Positions 1-5,945 of a stretch of 8,761 bases of DNA are shown one piece after another. Numbering within the stretch: position 1 is the first letter of the stretch; the number at the start of each line of letters is the position of its first letter. A model generated the notes under the pieces. The model saw only the letters and a program-made list of their open reading frames with translations. It was not told the DNA's origin and did no database searches. The position numbers and the translations under genes are program-made. The DNA is from Prevotellaceae bacterium (GTDB taxonomy: Bacteria; Bacteroidota; Bacteroidia; Bacteroidales; UBA932). The stretch is from assembly GCA_031268055.1 (NCBI GenBank), contig JAIRXY010000109.1, positions 1-8,761 of the forward strand. The letters run 5' to 3'.

Positions 1-167
1 CCCGCCCAGCGGTCTTGGAACGAGCGTACTTCGCCCTCGTCGCCCCAAATCACTTCGTAATCGCGGTTGGAGAAAAAGGGCGGGTCAAGATAAATCAAAT
101 CAACGCTCTCTGATTCAAGCGTTTTCAGTATTTCAAGGTTGTCGCCTAATATCAGCTTGTTTACCAT
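1..167 (-). CDS. Site-specific DNA methyltransferase, N-terminal part (gene cut by window edge)
   Basis: Only the first 55 codons are visible; the gene continues past position 1. The protein begins MVNKLILGDNLEIL and carries LIYLDPPFF at residues 24-32. The DPPF tetrapeptide is the catalytic motif IV of amino-methyltransferases (N6-adenine or N4-cytosine), which transfer a methyl group from S-adenosylmethionine to DNA. A GDNLExL segment shortly before DPPF is usual in the type III Mod-like and related families. The ATG at 167-165 is the natural start because the GDNLE motif follows within ten residues, as in homologues. A TAACTTTG element lies 27 bp upstream. It is probably part of a restriction-modification system or an orphan methylase; the target-recognition region and any nuclease lie outside the window. 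Confidence is high for the family and low for specificity. Confidence 0.85.
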   Translation of the reverse strand, partial: MVNKLILGDNLEILKTLESESVDLIYLDPPFFSNRDYEVIWGDEGEVRSFQDRWA

Positions 168-395
168 AATCAAGATTTAAATATTATGAGCCGCAAAGTT
201 AGCGAAATTTACGAATTTTGAATGGGTTTTGCCGCAAGCTGGGGTATTCTCCAAGCTGTATTGGCCTTGACCACTTCGTTAGCATAAGCGCGCAGCTCGT
301 GCCGCTTTATCGGTTTCGCTAAATATTTGCCTCATAGATAGCGCCATTTGACGCTAAAAATGCTCCAATGCTATCCCCTGAATTTGTGCTATTTG
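168..395. other. Intergenic stretch between methyltransferase and acyltransferase genes
   Basis: These 228 bases hold no recognised gene. Besides the -7 element at 194-201, two things are visible. A 6-bp inverted repeat (gatagc 337-342, gctatc 370-375) lies just downstream of the acyltransferase stop, but no T-tract follows it, so it is at best a weak terminator. A 40-codon minus-strand open frame (331 to 209, no ATG, bounded upstream by TGA) reads like a protein tail, with segments such as KPIKRHELRAYANEVVKAN, but matches nothing I recognise. Confidence 0.4.
194..201 (-). promoter_or_regulatory. Candidate -7 promoter element for the methyltransferase gene
   Basis: The minus strand reads TAACTTTG, matching the Bacteroidota -7 consensus TAnnTTTG, 27 bp before the methyltransferase ATG. 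No convincing -33 TTTG is seen at the usual 19-21 bp spacing, so the call rests on one box and its position. Confidence 0.35.
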
Positions 396-1535
396 TCATT
401 TTTTCAGGCATTTGCAAAGTTCATTTTTGGTAAACTTTATAAATTTGCCAAATGGCACAAATGTAGAAAGGTAGGCTAAAATAATGCTTCCTGCAACAAC
501 CGCGGCTGCACCGGGCAACGATTCCTGAAATGTGAGGTTATTATTCTTTACCCAAGCATAGTACAGATAGATAAAAGGGTAATGCACCATATACAAGGGA
601 TAAGAAATATCTCCTAAGAACTTGCATATCCGAGCTGTATACTTATCGGCGCTTTTGCCTGAAGCCCCAAGGTAGACAAGCATCGGAAAGAACAAAATAC
701 AGCATACCGTGTCGTACACCCCGTTCATCCATAAGTGTTCTGCCCCGCCTATGCGCGGTACGGCCAAGAGGACAACGACAGACAGGCCGCATATCCAAAA
801 AGCTCCCCTTACCTTGACGGGCTTGAAAATACGGGAAAGGAGCAATCCGGTAGAAAAAGAAAATAGCAACCGCAAGGTTCCTCCGGTAAATTCTGTTCCG
901 GTGAGCGAAAATCCGACGCATATATCACCCAACGGCCCCAATATGGCAAATGTCGCCAAGCCGCATCCTGCAACAAAAACTAACGCCGCAAGAGCTCTGA
1001 TAGAAAGCTTGCGAATGAACAGGGCGTAGAGAATATTGCCGATATACTCAAAAAATAAAGACCAGCTTGGGCCATTCAAAGGAAACATTTCTCCCACACC
1101 CCGAATTTCGGTTCCCGGAGTAGCCGGAATCAGCAGCGCGCTAAGAAGCGTGGCGATAAGTAAAGCCACGACGCCCACCTTCGACACATCCCATGCGGAG
1201 CAACCCTGAAAGTAGAACACGATTGCCCCTATAGCAGCCCCCACCACAACCATTGGGTGCAGACGTATAATTCTGCGCTTGATGAAGTCTTTTGTTTTCA
1301 TTACGCCCCAGCGGTCGTCGTAAGCGTAGCCAACAACAAATCCTGACAGGATAAAGAAAAAATCGACCGCTAAGTAGCCATGATTGATTCTTTGGTCTAA
1401 ATGGCTTGTAGCAAAAGCTTCAAATATGTGAAAGCATACAACTGTGATAGCCGCCACTCCGCGCAACCCATCGAGGATGTCGTAGTGTGGCTTAGTGTCT
1501 ACAAATGCAGCCTTAGGGATTTGAACATTCAGCAT
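396..1535 (-). CDS. Acyltransferase family 3 membrane protein (OafA/YrhL-like)
   Basis: This 379-residue protein is an integral membrane O-acyltransferase, a family that moves acetyl or other acyl groups from a cytoplasmic donor onto surface polysaccharide, lipid or peptidoglycan sugars. Family hallmarks are visible in order: LDGLRGVAAITVVCFHIFE at 21-39 with the presumed catalytic His36; VDFFFILSGFVVGYAYD at 57-73; the basic FIKRRIIRLHP loop at 84-94; a PSWSLFFEY segment in the middle; and ISYPLYMVHYPF near the C-terminus. About ten hydrophobic helices alternate through the chain, and 379 residues is normal for the family. The ATG at 1535 gives a short cytoplasmic N-terminus before the first helix. 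The gene stands alone, with its own -7-like element 76 bp upstream and no glycan genes beside it, so the acceptor cannot be told. Base composition is more AT-rich than the ilv genes. Confidence 0.9.
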   Translation of the reverse strand: MLNVQIPKAAFVDTKPHYDILDGLRGVAAITVVCFHIFEAFATSHLDQRINHGYLAVDFFFILSGFVVGYAYDDRWGVMKTKDFIKRRIIRLHPMVVVGAAIGAIVFYFQGCSAWDVSKVGVVALLIATLLSALLIPATPGTEIRGVGEMFPLNGPSWSLFFEYIGNILYALFIRKLSIRALAALVFVAGCGLATFAILGPLGDICVGFSLTGTEFTGGTLRLLFSFSTGLLLSRIFKPVKVRGAFWICGLSVVVLLAVPRIGGAEHLWMNGVYDTVCCILFFPMLVYLGASGKSADKYTARICKFLGDISYPLYMVHYPFIYLYYAWVKNNNLTFQESLPGAAAVVAGSIILAYLSTFVPFGKFIKFTKNELCKCLKK

Positions 1536-1610
1536 TAGATTAATTTCTATTTTTGATATTCCGGACTTTCAAAATACATGCTATATTTTCGTCCTTAGCT
1601 ACCGTTGCAG

Positions 1611-1618
1611 CAAAGCTA
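1611..1618 (-). promoter_or_regulatory. Candidate -7 promoter element for the acyltransferase gene
   Basis: The minus strand reads TAGCTTTG, a match to TAnnTTTG. A TTTG tetramer lies upstream at 1645-1642, with a 23-bp spacer that is slightly longer than usual, inside the end of the E2 gene. It predicts a 5' leader of about 70 nt. Confidence 0.4.
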
Positions 1619-1659
1619 TTCAAAATTCAAAATTTAGAATTCAAAGCTCAAAGTTCAAT
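1618..1659. repeat. Degenerate heptanucleotide tandem array (ATTCAAA type) overlapping the E2 gene end
   Basis: Six consecutive 7-bp units are readable on the plus strand: attcaaa, attcaaa, atttaga, attcaaa, gctcaaa, gttcaat. The array starts in the spacer after the E2 stop codon (1641-1643) and runs into the coding sequence, so the last codons of that gene (NFEL-stop) are made of repeat units. Confidence 0.7.
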
Positions 1660-2981
1660 GCTTCCACCTCATTGGCCACCTGCTTTAGGAACTTCGTAGC
1701 CTCGCCGCCGTCCAGCGCGCGGTGGTCGTAGGTGAGGCTAAGCCCAAGGTGGGGAACAAATCCGTACACGCCGTTGCCCAAATCCTTGGGGCGCGGCACA
1801 ATGGCGTTAACGCCCAGAATGGCTACCTGCGGCAGGTTGATGACGGGCGTAAACATCTCCACGCCGTAGCTGCCAAGGTTGGAAACGGTGAACGACGCTG
1901 CCTCGGCAGACAGCAAGTCGGGGTCGATAGAGCCTTTTTTGCAGGCCGCGGCAACCGCCTTGAGCTGGTTGGCTAAGCCCTGTATGGACAGGTCGTCGGC
2001 ATTTTTGACCACCGGCACCATAAGCCCCCGCTCGGTGTCGACCGCCAACGCTAAGTGCACCTTACCGAACAGGCGAACGCTATCGCCCAGAAAGTGCGCG
2101 TTGACCTGCGGAAACTTTTTCAGCGCTCTGATAACCGCAAAGCAAACCATATCGTTGAGGGTGATGTTTGTTGGGTAGCCGTTGTCCACCGCTTTTTTTA
2201 CCGCCTTGCGCAGCTCCATGAGCCGCCTTGCATCGGCGCTGAGGTGGTGGGTGAGCTGGGCGGAATTTTGCAGAGAGGCGTGCATGGCTTTGGCAATCAG
2301 CTTTCGCATGTTGCTTAGCGGCTTCACCTCGCTGTCCGGGGCGCAAGCTGTATTTTGGGGTGCGGATAAATCGCCGCTCTTTGCCCTGCCTGCAAGCCCG
2401 CTGCCTGTAGCCGCCGTAGCGCCGGTTTCTCGCGCAACAATTTTTGCCAGCGGCGTCATTTTGGGCAAAGCGGCCACGGCGGTCTGCACATCGCGCTCAA
2501 TGACGCGGCCGTTGGGTCCCGTTCCGCGTAGCGCGGCCACGCTCACCGCCTCTTTTTCCGCCAGCGCCTTTGCGCGGGGAGAAATGCCCTGCGAGTTGAG
2601 CGCTGAAGCTTGAGCGCTGAGCGCTGATTCACCTTCTTTCTTCACAGCCGAGGGTTGTACATCGCTGTCAGCCGCCGTCGTCGTCGTCGCTGCCGTCGTC
2701 GTTGTCGGAGCAGAAGTTGGGGCAAGCTCTGCAATGCTTTCGCCCTCGATACCAATGACCATTACGTTGCTCAGCACAGGGATTTCGTCGCCGTTGGCAA
2801 AAAATACCTCAAGCACCACGCCGCTCGCCTGCGCCAGCTCCTCAAACGATGCCTTGTCGGTTTCGTAGGCAAAGAGCAAGTCGCCGACAGCAACGCTATC
2901 TCCCTTTTTCTTGTGAAGCTCCGTGAGGATGCAGCTCTCCACCGATTGACCCTGCTTGGGCATAATGACAACTGTTGCCAT
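1641..2981 (-). CDS. pdhC: Dihydrolipoamide acyltransferase, E2 of a 2-oxoacid dehydrogenase complex (probably pyruvate)
   Basis: This 446-residue protein has the full E2 layout. A lipoyl domain spans residues 2-80 with lipoylation Lys43 in ETDKAS. A Thr/Ala-rich flexible linker (about 88-130) follows, then an E3/E1-binding domain at 132-169 (SPRAKALAEK, GTGPNGRV). The catalytic acetyltransferase domain runs from about 218 to the end with the DHRALDGG active-site motif at 419-426 (His420, Asp424). It transfers the acyl group from lipoyl to CoA, most likely making acetyl-CoA from pyruvate; acetoin or branched-chain dehydrogenase E2 are alternatives sequence alone cannot exclude. The ATG at 2981 begins directly at the lipoyl fold (MATVVIMPKQGQSV). 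E1 and E3 genes are not adjacent, so it appears to be transcribed alone from a promoter near 3045. Oddly, both its linker and its C-terminal codons contain heptamer repeats. The gene symbol is tentative. Confidence 0.93.
   Translation of the reverse strand: MATVVIMPKQGQSVESCILTELHKKKGDSVAVGDLLFAYETDKASFEELAQASGVVLEVFFANGDEIPVLSNVMVIGIEGESIAELAPTSAPTTTTAATTTTAADSDVQPSAVKKEGESALSAQASALNSQGISPRAKALAEKEAVSVAALRGTGPNGRVIERDVQTAVAALPKMTPLAKIVARETGATAATGSGLAGRAKSGDLSAPQNTACAPDSEVKPLSNMRKLIAKAMHASLQNSAQLTHHLSADARRLMELRKAVKKAVDNGYPTNITLNDMVCFAVIRALKKFPQVNAHFLGDSVRLFGKVHLALAVDTERGLMVPVVKNADDLSIQGLANQLKAVAAACKKGSIDPDLLSAEAASFTVSNLGSYGVEMFTPVINLPQVAILGVNAIVPRPKDLGNGVYGFVPHLGLSLTYDHRALDGGEATKFLKQVANEVEALNFEL
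2596..2630. repeat. Heptanucleotide tandem array within the E2 linker coding region
   Basis: Five consecutive 7-bp units on the plus strand: ttgagcg, ctgaagc, ttgagcg, ctgagcg, ctgattc. They fall in codons for residues about 118-129 (ALSAQASALNS region), just before the E3-binding domain. Since 7 is not a multiple of 3, the repeat is read in successive frames and gives no obvious peptide periodicity. Confidence 0.65.
2668..2707. repeat. GTC/GCC trinucleotide low-complexity tract encoding a Thr/Ala linker
   Basis: A run of near-identical triplets (gccgtcgtcgtcgtc then gctgccgtcgtcgttgtc on the plus strand) encodes TTTTAATTTTAA at residues 93-104 of the E2 protein. Such Ala/Thr/Pro-rich linkers are normal between E2 domains. 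The near-uniform ACG codon use suggests expansion by slippage. Confidence 0.6.
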
Positions 2982-3041
2982 AGCGTATTCTGTTTTTTTT
3001 AGTTAGTGAGGTATCGCAAATATTTTATGAAAAAAACGTGG

Positions 3042-3073
3042 CAAAGATACGCTATTGCAAATGTATTTACAAG
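3042..3073 (-). promoter_or_regulatory. Candidate promoter for the E2 gene
   Basis: The minus strand carries TATCTTTG at 3049-3042, a perfect TAnnTTTG match, with CTTG (one mismatch to the -33 TTTG) at 3073-3070 and a 20-bp spacer. This is the best two-box promoter in the window. It predicts a start near 3035 and a leader of about 55 nt, so the E2 gene is likely transcribed separately from ilvN. Confidence 0.5.
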
Positions 3074-3131
3074 TTATTTTTTCAGCATTTAAAATAGGCT
3101 GTGTGATAAATGTTTATACACTTCATTGGCG

Positions 3132-3154
3132 TTTACAAGTTGGCAACATGTAAA
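3132..3154. repeat. Inverted repeat downstream of ilvN
   Basis: The stretch reads as tttaca, a, gtt, ggc, aac, a, tgtaaa: a 6-bp outer stem, one A/A mismatch, a 3-bp inner stem and a 3-base loop. It lies 44 bp past the ilvN stop and could end or protect the ilv transcript, but no T-tract follows on the minus strand. It could equally be an operator. Confidence 0.35.
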
Positions 3155-3197
3155 ATGCAGCGTCGCGCATAGAAGGCCGTTCGCGCTTTTTCTATTT

Positions 3198-3773
3198 TCA
3201 CTCCCAGGCCTTTTCGCTCACCATTTCTATGGATTGTCCGCCGTGCGCCTGAGCGAGCTCGGAGAGGTGCTCAGTGAGAATTTCGTGCTTGCCGCGGTGT
3301 ATGGCTATGCGGCCGGAGCTGGTAAACTGCTGCACGCCGCAGGCGCTATCCAGCTGCCGGAAGAGTTCCGCTATCTCGTGCCGGTAGCCGGTGAGCTCAA
3401 TGGCGGTGAAGTCGGGGGTGACCTCCAGAATCCGCGCGGCGTGCGTGCGGACAATCTCCTCCACCTTTTTGTTGTCCAGCAGCGCCTGCGTAGACACCTT
3501 GTACAGCGCAAGCTCCTGATATACGATTTGCTCGTTGGTGTGGTAAAAGGTCATAACCACCTCTACCAGCTTGGCTATCTGGTTTACAACTTTTTCGGCT
3601 TGCTCCTTCGACGTGTTCACCACAATGGTGAACTTGTGCACCCCCTTGATGGCCGACGCCGACACGGTGAGGCTCTCAATGTTGATGTGCCTGCGCGTAA
3701 AGATAATCGTCACGCGGTTGAGCAGGCCAACGGCGTTTTCCGTAAATGCGGTGATGGTATATTCTTGCTCCAT
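3198..3773 (-). CDS. ilvN: Acetohydroxyacid synthase small (regulatory) subunit
   Basis: This 191-residue protein is the regulatory partner of IlvB. It stimulates the catalytic subunit and normally confers valine feedback inhibition. An N-terminal ACT domain (about 4-80) contains TENAVGLLNRVTIIFTRR and HINIESLTV. Asn13, Gly16 and Asn31 line up with residues needed for valine binding in E. coli IlvH (Asn11, Gly14, Asn29), so feedback sensitivity is predicted. A second alpha/beta domain (about 85-165) includes ELTGYRHEIAELFRQL and FTSSGRIAIHRG, typical of the IlvN C-terminal half. The length is slightly above the E. coli proteins and usual for other phyla. The ATG at 3773 sits directly before the ACT fold. 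It follows ilvB by 97 bp with no TAnnTTTG match in the gap, supporting cotranscription. Confidence 0.95.
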   Translation of the reverse strand: MEQEYTITAFTENAVGLLNRVTIIFTRRHINIESLTVSASAIKGVHKFTIVVNTSKEQAEKVVNQIAKLVEVVMTFYHTNEQIVYQELALYKVSTQALLDNKKVEEIVRTHAARILEVTPDFTAIELTGYRHEIAELFRQLDSACGVQQFTSSGRIAIHRGKHEILTEHLSELAQAHGGQSIEMVSEKAWE

Positions 3774-3825
3774 GATTTCGTAAATTAGCTATTGTTATTG
3801 TATCCTGTTGTGCTGGCCGTAAATT

Positions 3826-3844
3826 GCTTGCTGTGCAGGCAAGC
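3826..3844. repeat. Short hairpin in the ilvB-ilvN spacer
   Basis: A 6-bp perfect inverted repeat, gcttgc (3826-3831) and gcaagc (3839-3844), is separated by 7 bases in the 97-bp gap between ilvB and ilvN. No T-run follows, so it is not an intrinsic terminator. It may tune mRNA stability or be fortuitous. Confidence 0.3.
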
Positions 3845-3870
3845 GCGCTGGCTGGCCACCCACCAAAGCG

Positions 3871-5559
3871 TTACTCAAACCTGATTTCCTCCAGCGACGC
3901 TCCGGCGGGCACCATCGGGAAGACGTTACCTTCGGGCTGCACGGCCACTTCGAGCAGGTAAGCGCCCTTGTGGGCAAACATTTCGTCCGCTGCGGCCTCC
4001 AGCTCAGCCCTTTCCGACACACGCCTGCCGCGAATACCGTATGCCTCGGCCAGCTTCACAAAATCGGGGTTGACCATTGGCGTGGCAACGTAGCGCTTGC
4101 CGAAAAACAGCTCCTGCCACTGCCGCACCATGCCGAGAAAGCTGTTGTTGAGCAGCACAATCTTTACCCCAACATCATCCTGCATGATGGTGCCCAGCTC
4201 CTGAATGGTCATTTGTATCCCGCCGTCGCCAACAAATAGCGCCACCTCGCGGTCGGGGGCTGCCACCTTTGCGCCTATCGCCGCCGGCAAGCCAAAGCCC
4301 ATAGTGCCCAAGCCGCCCGACGTTACCACCGAGCGCGGCAGGTTCACGTCAAAGTAGCGCGCCGCCACCATTTGCTGCTGGCCAACGTCGGTCACCAAAA
4401 TGGCCTTGCCGTCGGCCTTTTTGCTGATGAGGCTCACGGCTTCGCCCATAGTAATGTCGCCGCTGCTGGGGTGCAGCTGCGGCGTAACGACCTTGGTTAG
4501 CTCGTGCTCGGCGTATGGCTTGAACGAGCTTATCCAGCTGGCGTGCTCGGCTTTGGCAACGGCCTGCGTTAGCAGGGGAAGGCTCTCCTTGAGGCTTGCC
4601 AGCACCGGAAAGTCTGCCTTAACATTTTTGCTTATCTCCGCCTTGTCAATTTCCAGATGCACCACTTTTGCCTGCCTTGCGTAGGCGTTCAGGTTGCTTG
4701 TTATGCGGTCGTCAAAGCGCATGCCAACGGCAATGAGCACGTCGCACTCGTTGGTTTTTTTGTTGGGAGCGTAGCTGCCGTGCATGCCCACCATACCCAT
4801 GTTGAGCGGGTGGTTGGCAGCTACAACCGATTTCCCCAGCAGCGTCCAGCCAAAGGGGATATCGGCTTTTTCCAGCAGCGCAACCAGCTCTTTTTCCGCG
4901 CCTGCCAGCTCCACGCCGTGGCCAACCAGCGCAAAAGGTTTCTTTGCCTCGTTGATGGCGCTGGCCGCCGCCGCTACCTCCTCCTCCTTTACGCGAGGAA
5001 CAGGGACGTAGCTGCGTATAAAGCTGCACTTCTGGTAGCGAAAGTCGCAGCGGCCTACCTGCGCATTTTTGGTGAAGTCTATCACCACCGGGCCGGGGCG
5101 ACCGCTGCCGGCAATGTAGAAAGCCTTTGCTATAGCTTGCGACACCTCGGCTGCATCGGTAACCTGATAGCTCCACTTGGTGATAGGCATGGATATGCCA
5201 ATAAAGTCGGTCTCCTGAAATGCATCGGTGCCAAGGAACGGCGCGCCCACCTGCCCCACAATGCACACCAGCGGGGTAGAATCTATCATAGCGTCGGCAA
5301 GGCCTGTGGTGATGTTGGTTGCGCCCGGCCCGCTGGTGGCAATGACCACGCCCGTTTTTCCGCTCACCCGCGCGTAGCCCTGCGCCGCGTGCACTGCGCC
5401 CTGCTCATGCCGCGCAAGGATATGCCGTATCCGGTGGGTGTAGTGGTACATTTCGTCGTACACAGGCATGATGGTGCCGCCCGGATATCCAAATATGGTA
5501 TCAACATTCTCTTCTATCAGCGAAAGCAAAAGCGCCTCGCCTCCCGTTATTTTTTCCAT
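3871..5559 (-). CDS. ilvB: Acetohydroxyacid (acetolactate) synthase large, catalytic subunit
   Basis: This 562-residue thiamine diphosphate enzyme condenses two pyruvates to 2-acetolactate, or pyruvate and 2-oxobutyrate to 2-aceto-2-hydroxybutyrate, the first shared step of valine, leucine and isoleucine synthesis. The N-terminal pyrimidine-binding domain carries the catalytic glutamate (Glu52) in RHEQGAVHAAQGYAR, with FGYPGG before it and SGPGATN at 76-82. A central FAD-binding-type domain (about 190-345) includes GMRFDDR at 279-285. The C-terminal pyrophosphate-binding domain has GDGG at 444-447 and the metal-binding NN at 471-472, followed by RQWQELFFGKRY, a signature of acetohydroxyacid synthase rather than pyruvate oxidase or catabolic ALS. 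The ATG at 5559 opens with MEKITGGEALLLSLIEENVD, the expected start. ilvN follows 97 bp later. Upstream lie a repeat element and a nucleotidyltransferase gene rather than ilvD directly; only a degenerate TATGTTTT (5586-5579) hints at a private promoter. Confidence 0.97.
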   Translation of the reverse strand: MEKITGGEALLLSLIEENVDTIFGYPGGTIMPVYDEMYHYTHRIRHILARHEQGAVHAAQGYARVSGKTGVVIATSGPGATNITTGLADAMIDSTPLVCIVGQVGAPFLGTDAFQETDFIGISMPITKWSYQVTDAAEVSQAIAKAFYIAGSGRPGPVVIDFTKNAQVGRCDFRYQKCSFIRSYVPVPRVKEEEVAAAASAINEAKKPFALVGHGVELAGAEKELVALLEKADIPFGWTLLGKSVVAANHPLNMGMVGMHGSYAPNKKTNECDVLIAVGMRFDDRITSNLNAYARQAKVVHLEIDKAEISKNVKADFPVLASLKESLPLLTQAVAKAEHASWISSFKPYAEHELTKVVTPQLHPSSGDITMGEAVSLISKKADGKAILVTDVGQQQMVAARYFDVNLPRSVVTSGGLGTMGFGLPAAIGAKVAAPDREVALFVGDGGIQMTIQELGTIMQDDVGVKIVLLNNSFLGMVRQWQELFFGKRYVATPMVNPDFVKLAEAYGIRGRRVSERAELEAAADEMFAHKGAYLLEVAVQPEGNVFPMVPAGASLEEIRFE

Positions 5560-5644
5560 TTGAATTTCAGATTTTTATAAAAACATAGAAATTTATGAGC
5601 ATTTGTAAAGTTCTAATTTGTAATTTATATTTGCAATCCATTGA

Positions 5645-5909
5645 AAAACCCCGTAGGGGGTTTCCTGTGAATAACCCCAGATTCATCTGGGGGCAGCGCA
5701 AGCGTCACGCTACAACCCAGAAGCCTGTAAGGCTTCCCCTATATGTCGGGCAACGCCTGAAACACTGTAGAAGCATCACATACACCGCTTTCATGGGAAA
5801 ACGCTTACAGCGTTTTGTGTCTTATCTTCTCTATCCTCTCTCTTCACCCCCAGATAGCCACCCCCAGATAAATCTGGGGGTTATTCACAGGAAACGCCTA
5901 CAGCGTTTT
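5645..5909. repeat. Composite palindromic REP/BIME-like element with about 49-bp terminal inverted repeats
   Basis: The left end (5645-5693) and right end (5861-5909) are inverted copies with about six differences. Each contains a GTAG-type hairpin base, then TTTCCTGTGAATAA, then a strong inner hairpin (ccccagat/atctgggg at 5675-5692; cccccagat/atctggggg at 5861-5880). Two shorter related units lie inside: gaagcct-gta-aggcttc at 5720-5736, forward, and aaaacgct-tac-agcgtttt at 5798-5816, reverse. The whole is thus two forward and two reverse units of one motif. At the left end GTAG (5653-5656) directly precedes a ggggtt/aacccc stem (5657-5662, 5673-5678), as in REP sequences mobilised by RAYT transposases. 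No transposase is present and no clear target duplication is seen. Assignment to REP/BIME or MITE is inference. Confidence 0.7.
5845..5870. repeat. Partial direct duplication of an inner hairpin arm
   Basis: cacccccagata occurs at 5845-5856 and again at 5859-5870, 14 bp apart, at the inner edge of the right terminal repeat. It looks like a local duplication of one hairpin arm. Confidence 0.5.
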
Positions 5910-5945
5910 GCTGTCGCCACACAGGAAGTGCATACTGACGTTTTC

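Noticed and set aside
2980..3055. 9-bp inverted repeat atagcgtat / atacgctat around the E2 start and its promoter
   Set aside because: The upstream arm overlaps the -7 box and lies before the predicted transcription start, so it cannot form an RNA hairpin. A match of this size could be chance; it might be an operator but nothing supports that.
3158..3190. Intrinsic terminator of ilvN from the tcgcgc repeats
   Set aside because: The GCGC-rich matches are mainly direct repeats or 4-bp self-complementary stretches, and no T-run follows on the minus strand.
3126..3788. 220-codon plus-strand ORF antisense to ilvN
   Set aside because: Covers ilvN exactly on the opposite strand; ilvN has clear ACT-domain motifs and this frame has none.
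4657..5580. 307-codon plus-strand ORF antisense to ilvB
   Set aside because: It lies almost wholly within the convincing ilvB gene on the other strand, shows no domain signature, and is explained by ilvB codon bias.
5645..5909. CRISPR array
   Set aside because: Units differ in length, occur in both orientations and lack regular spacers; the structure fits palindromic REP-like repeats, not CRISPR.
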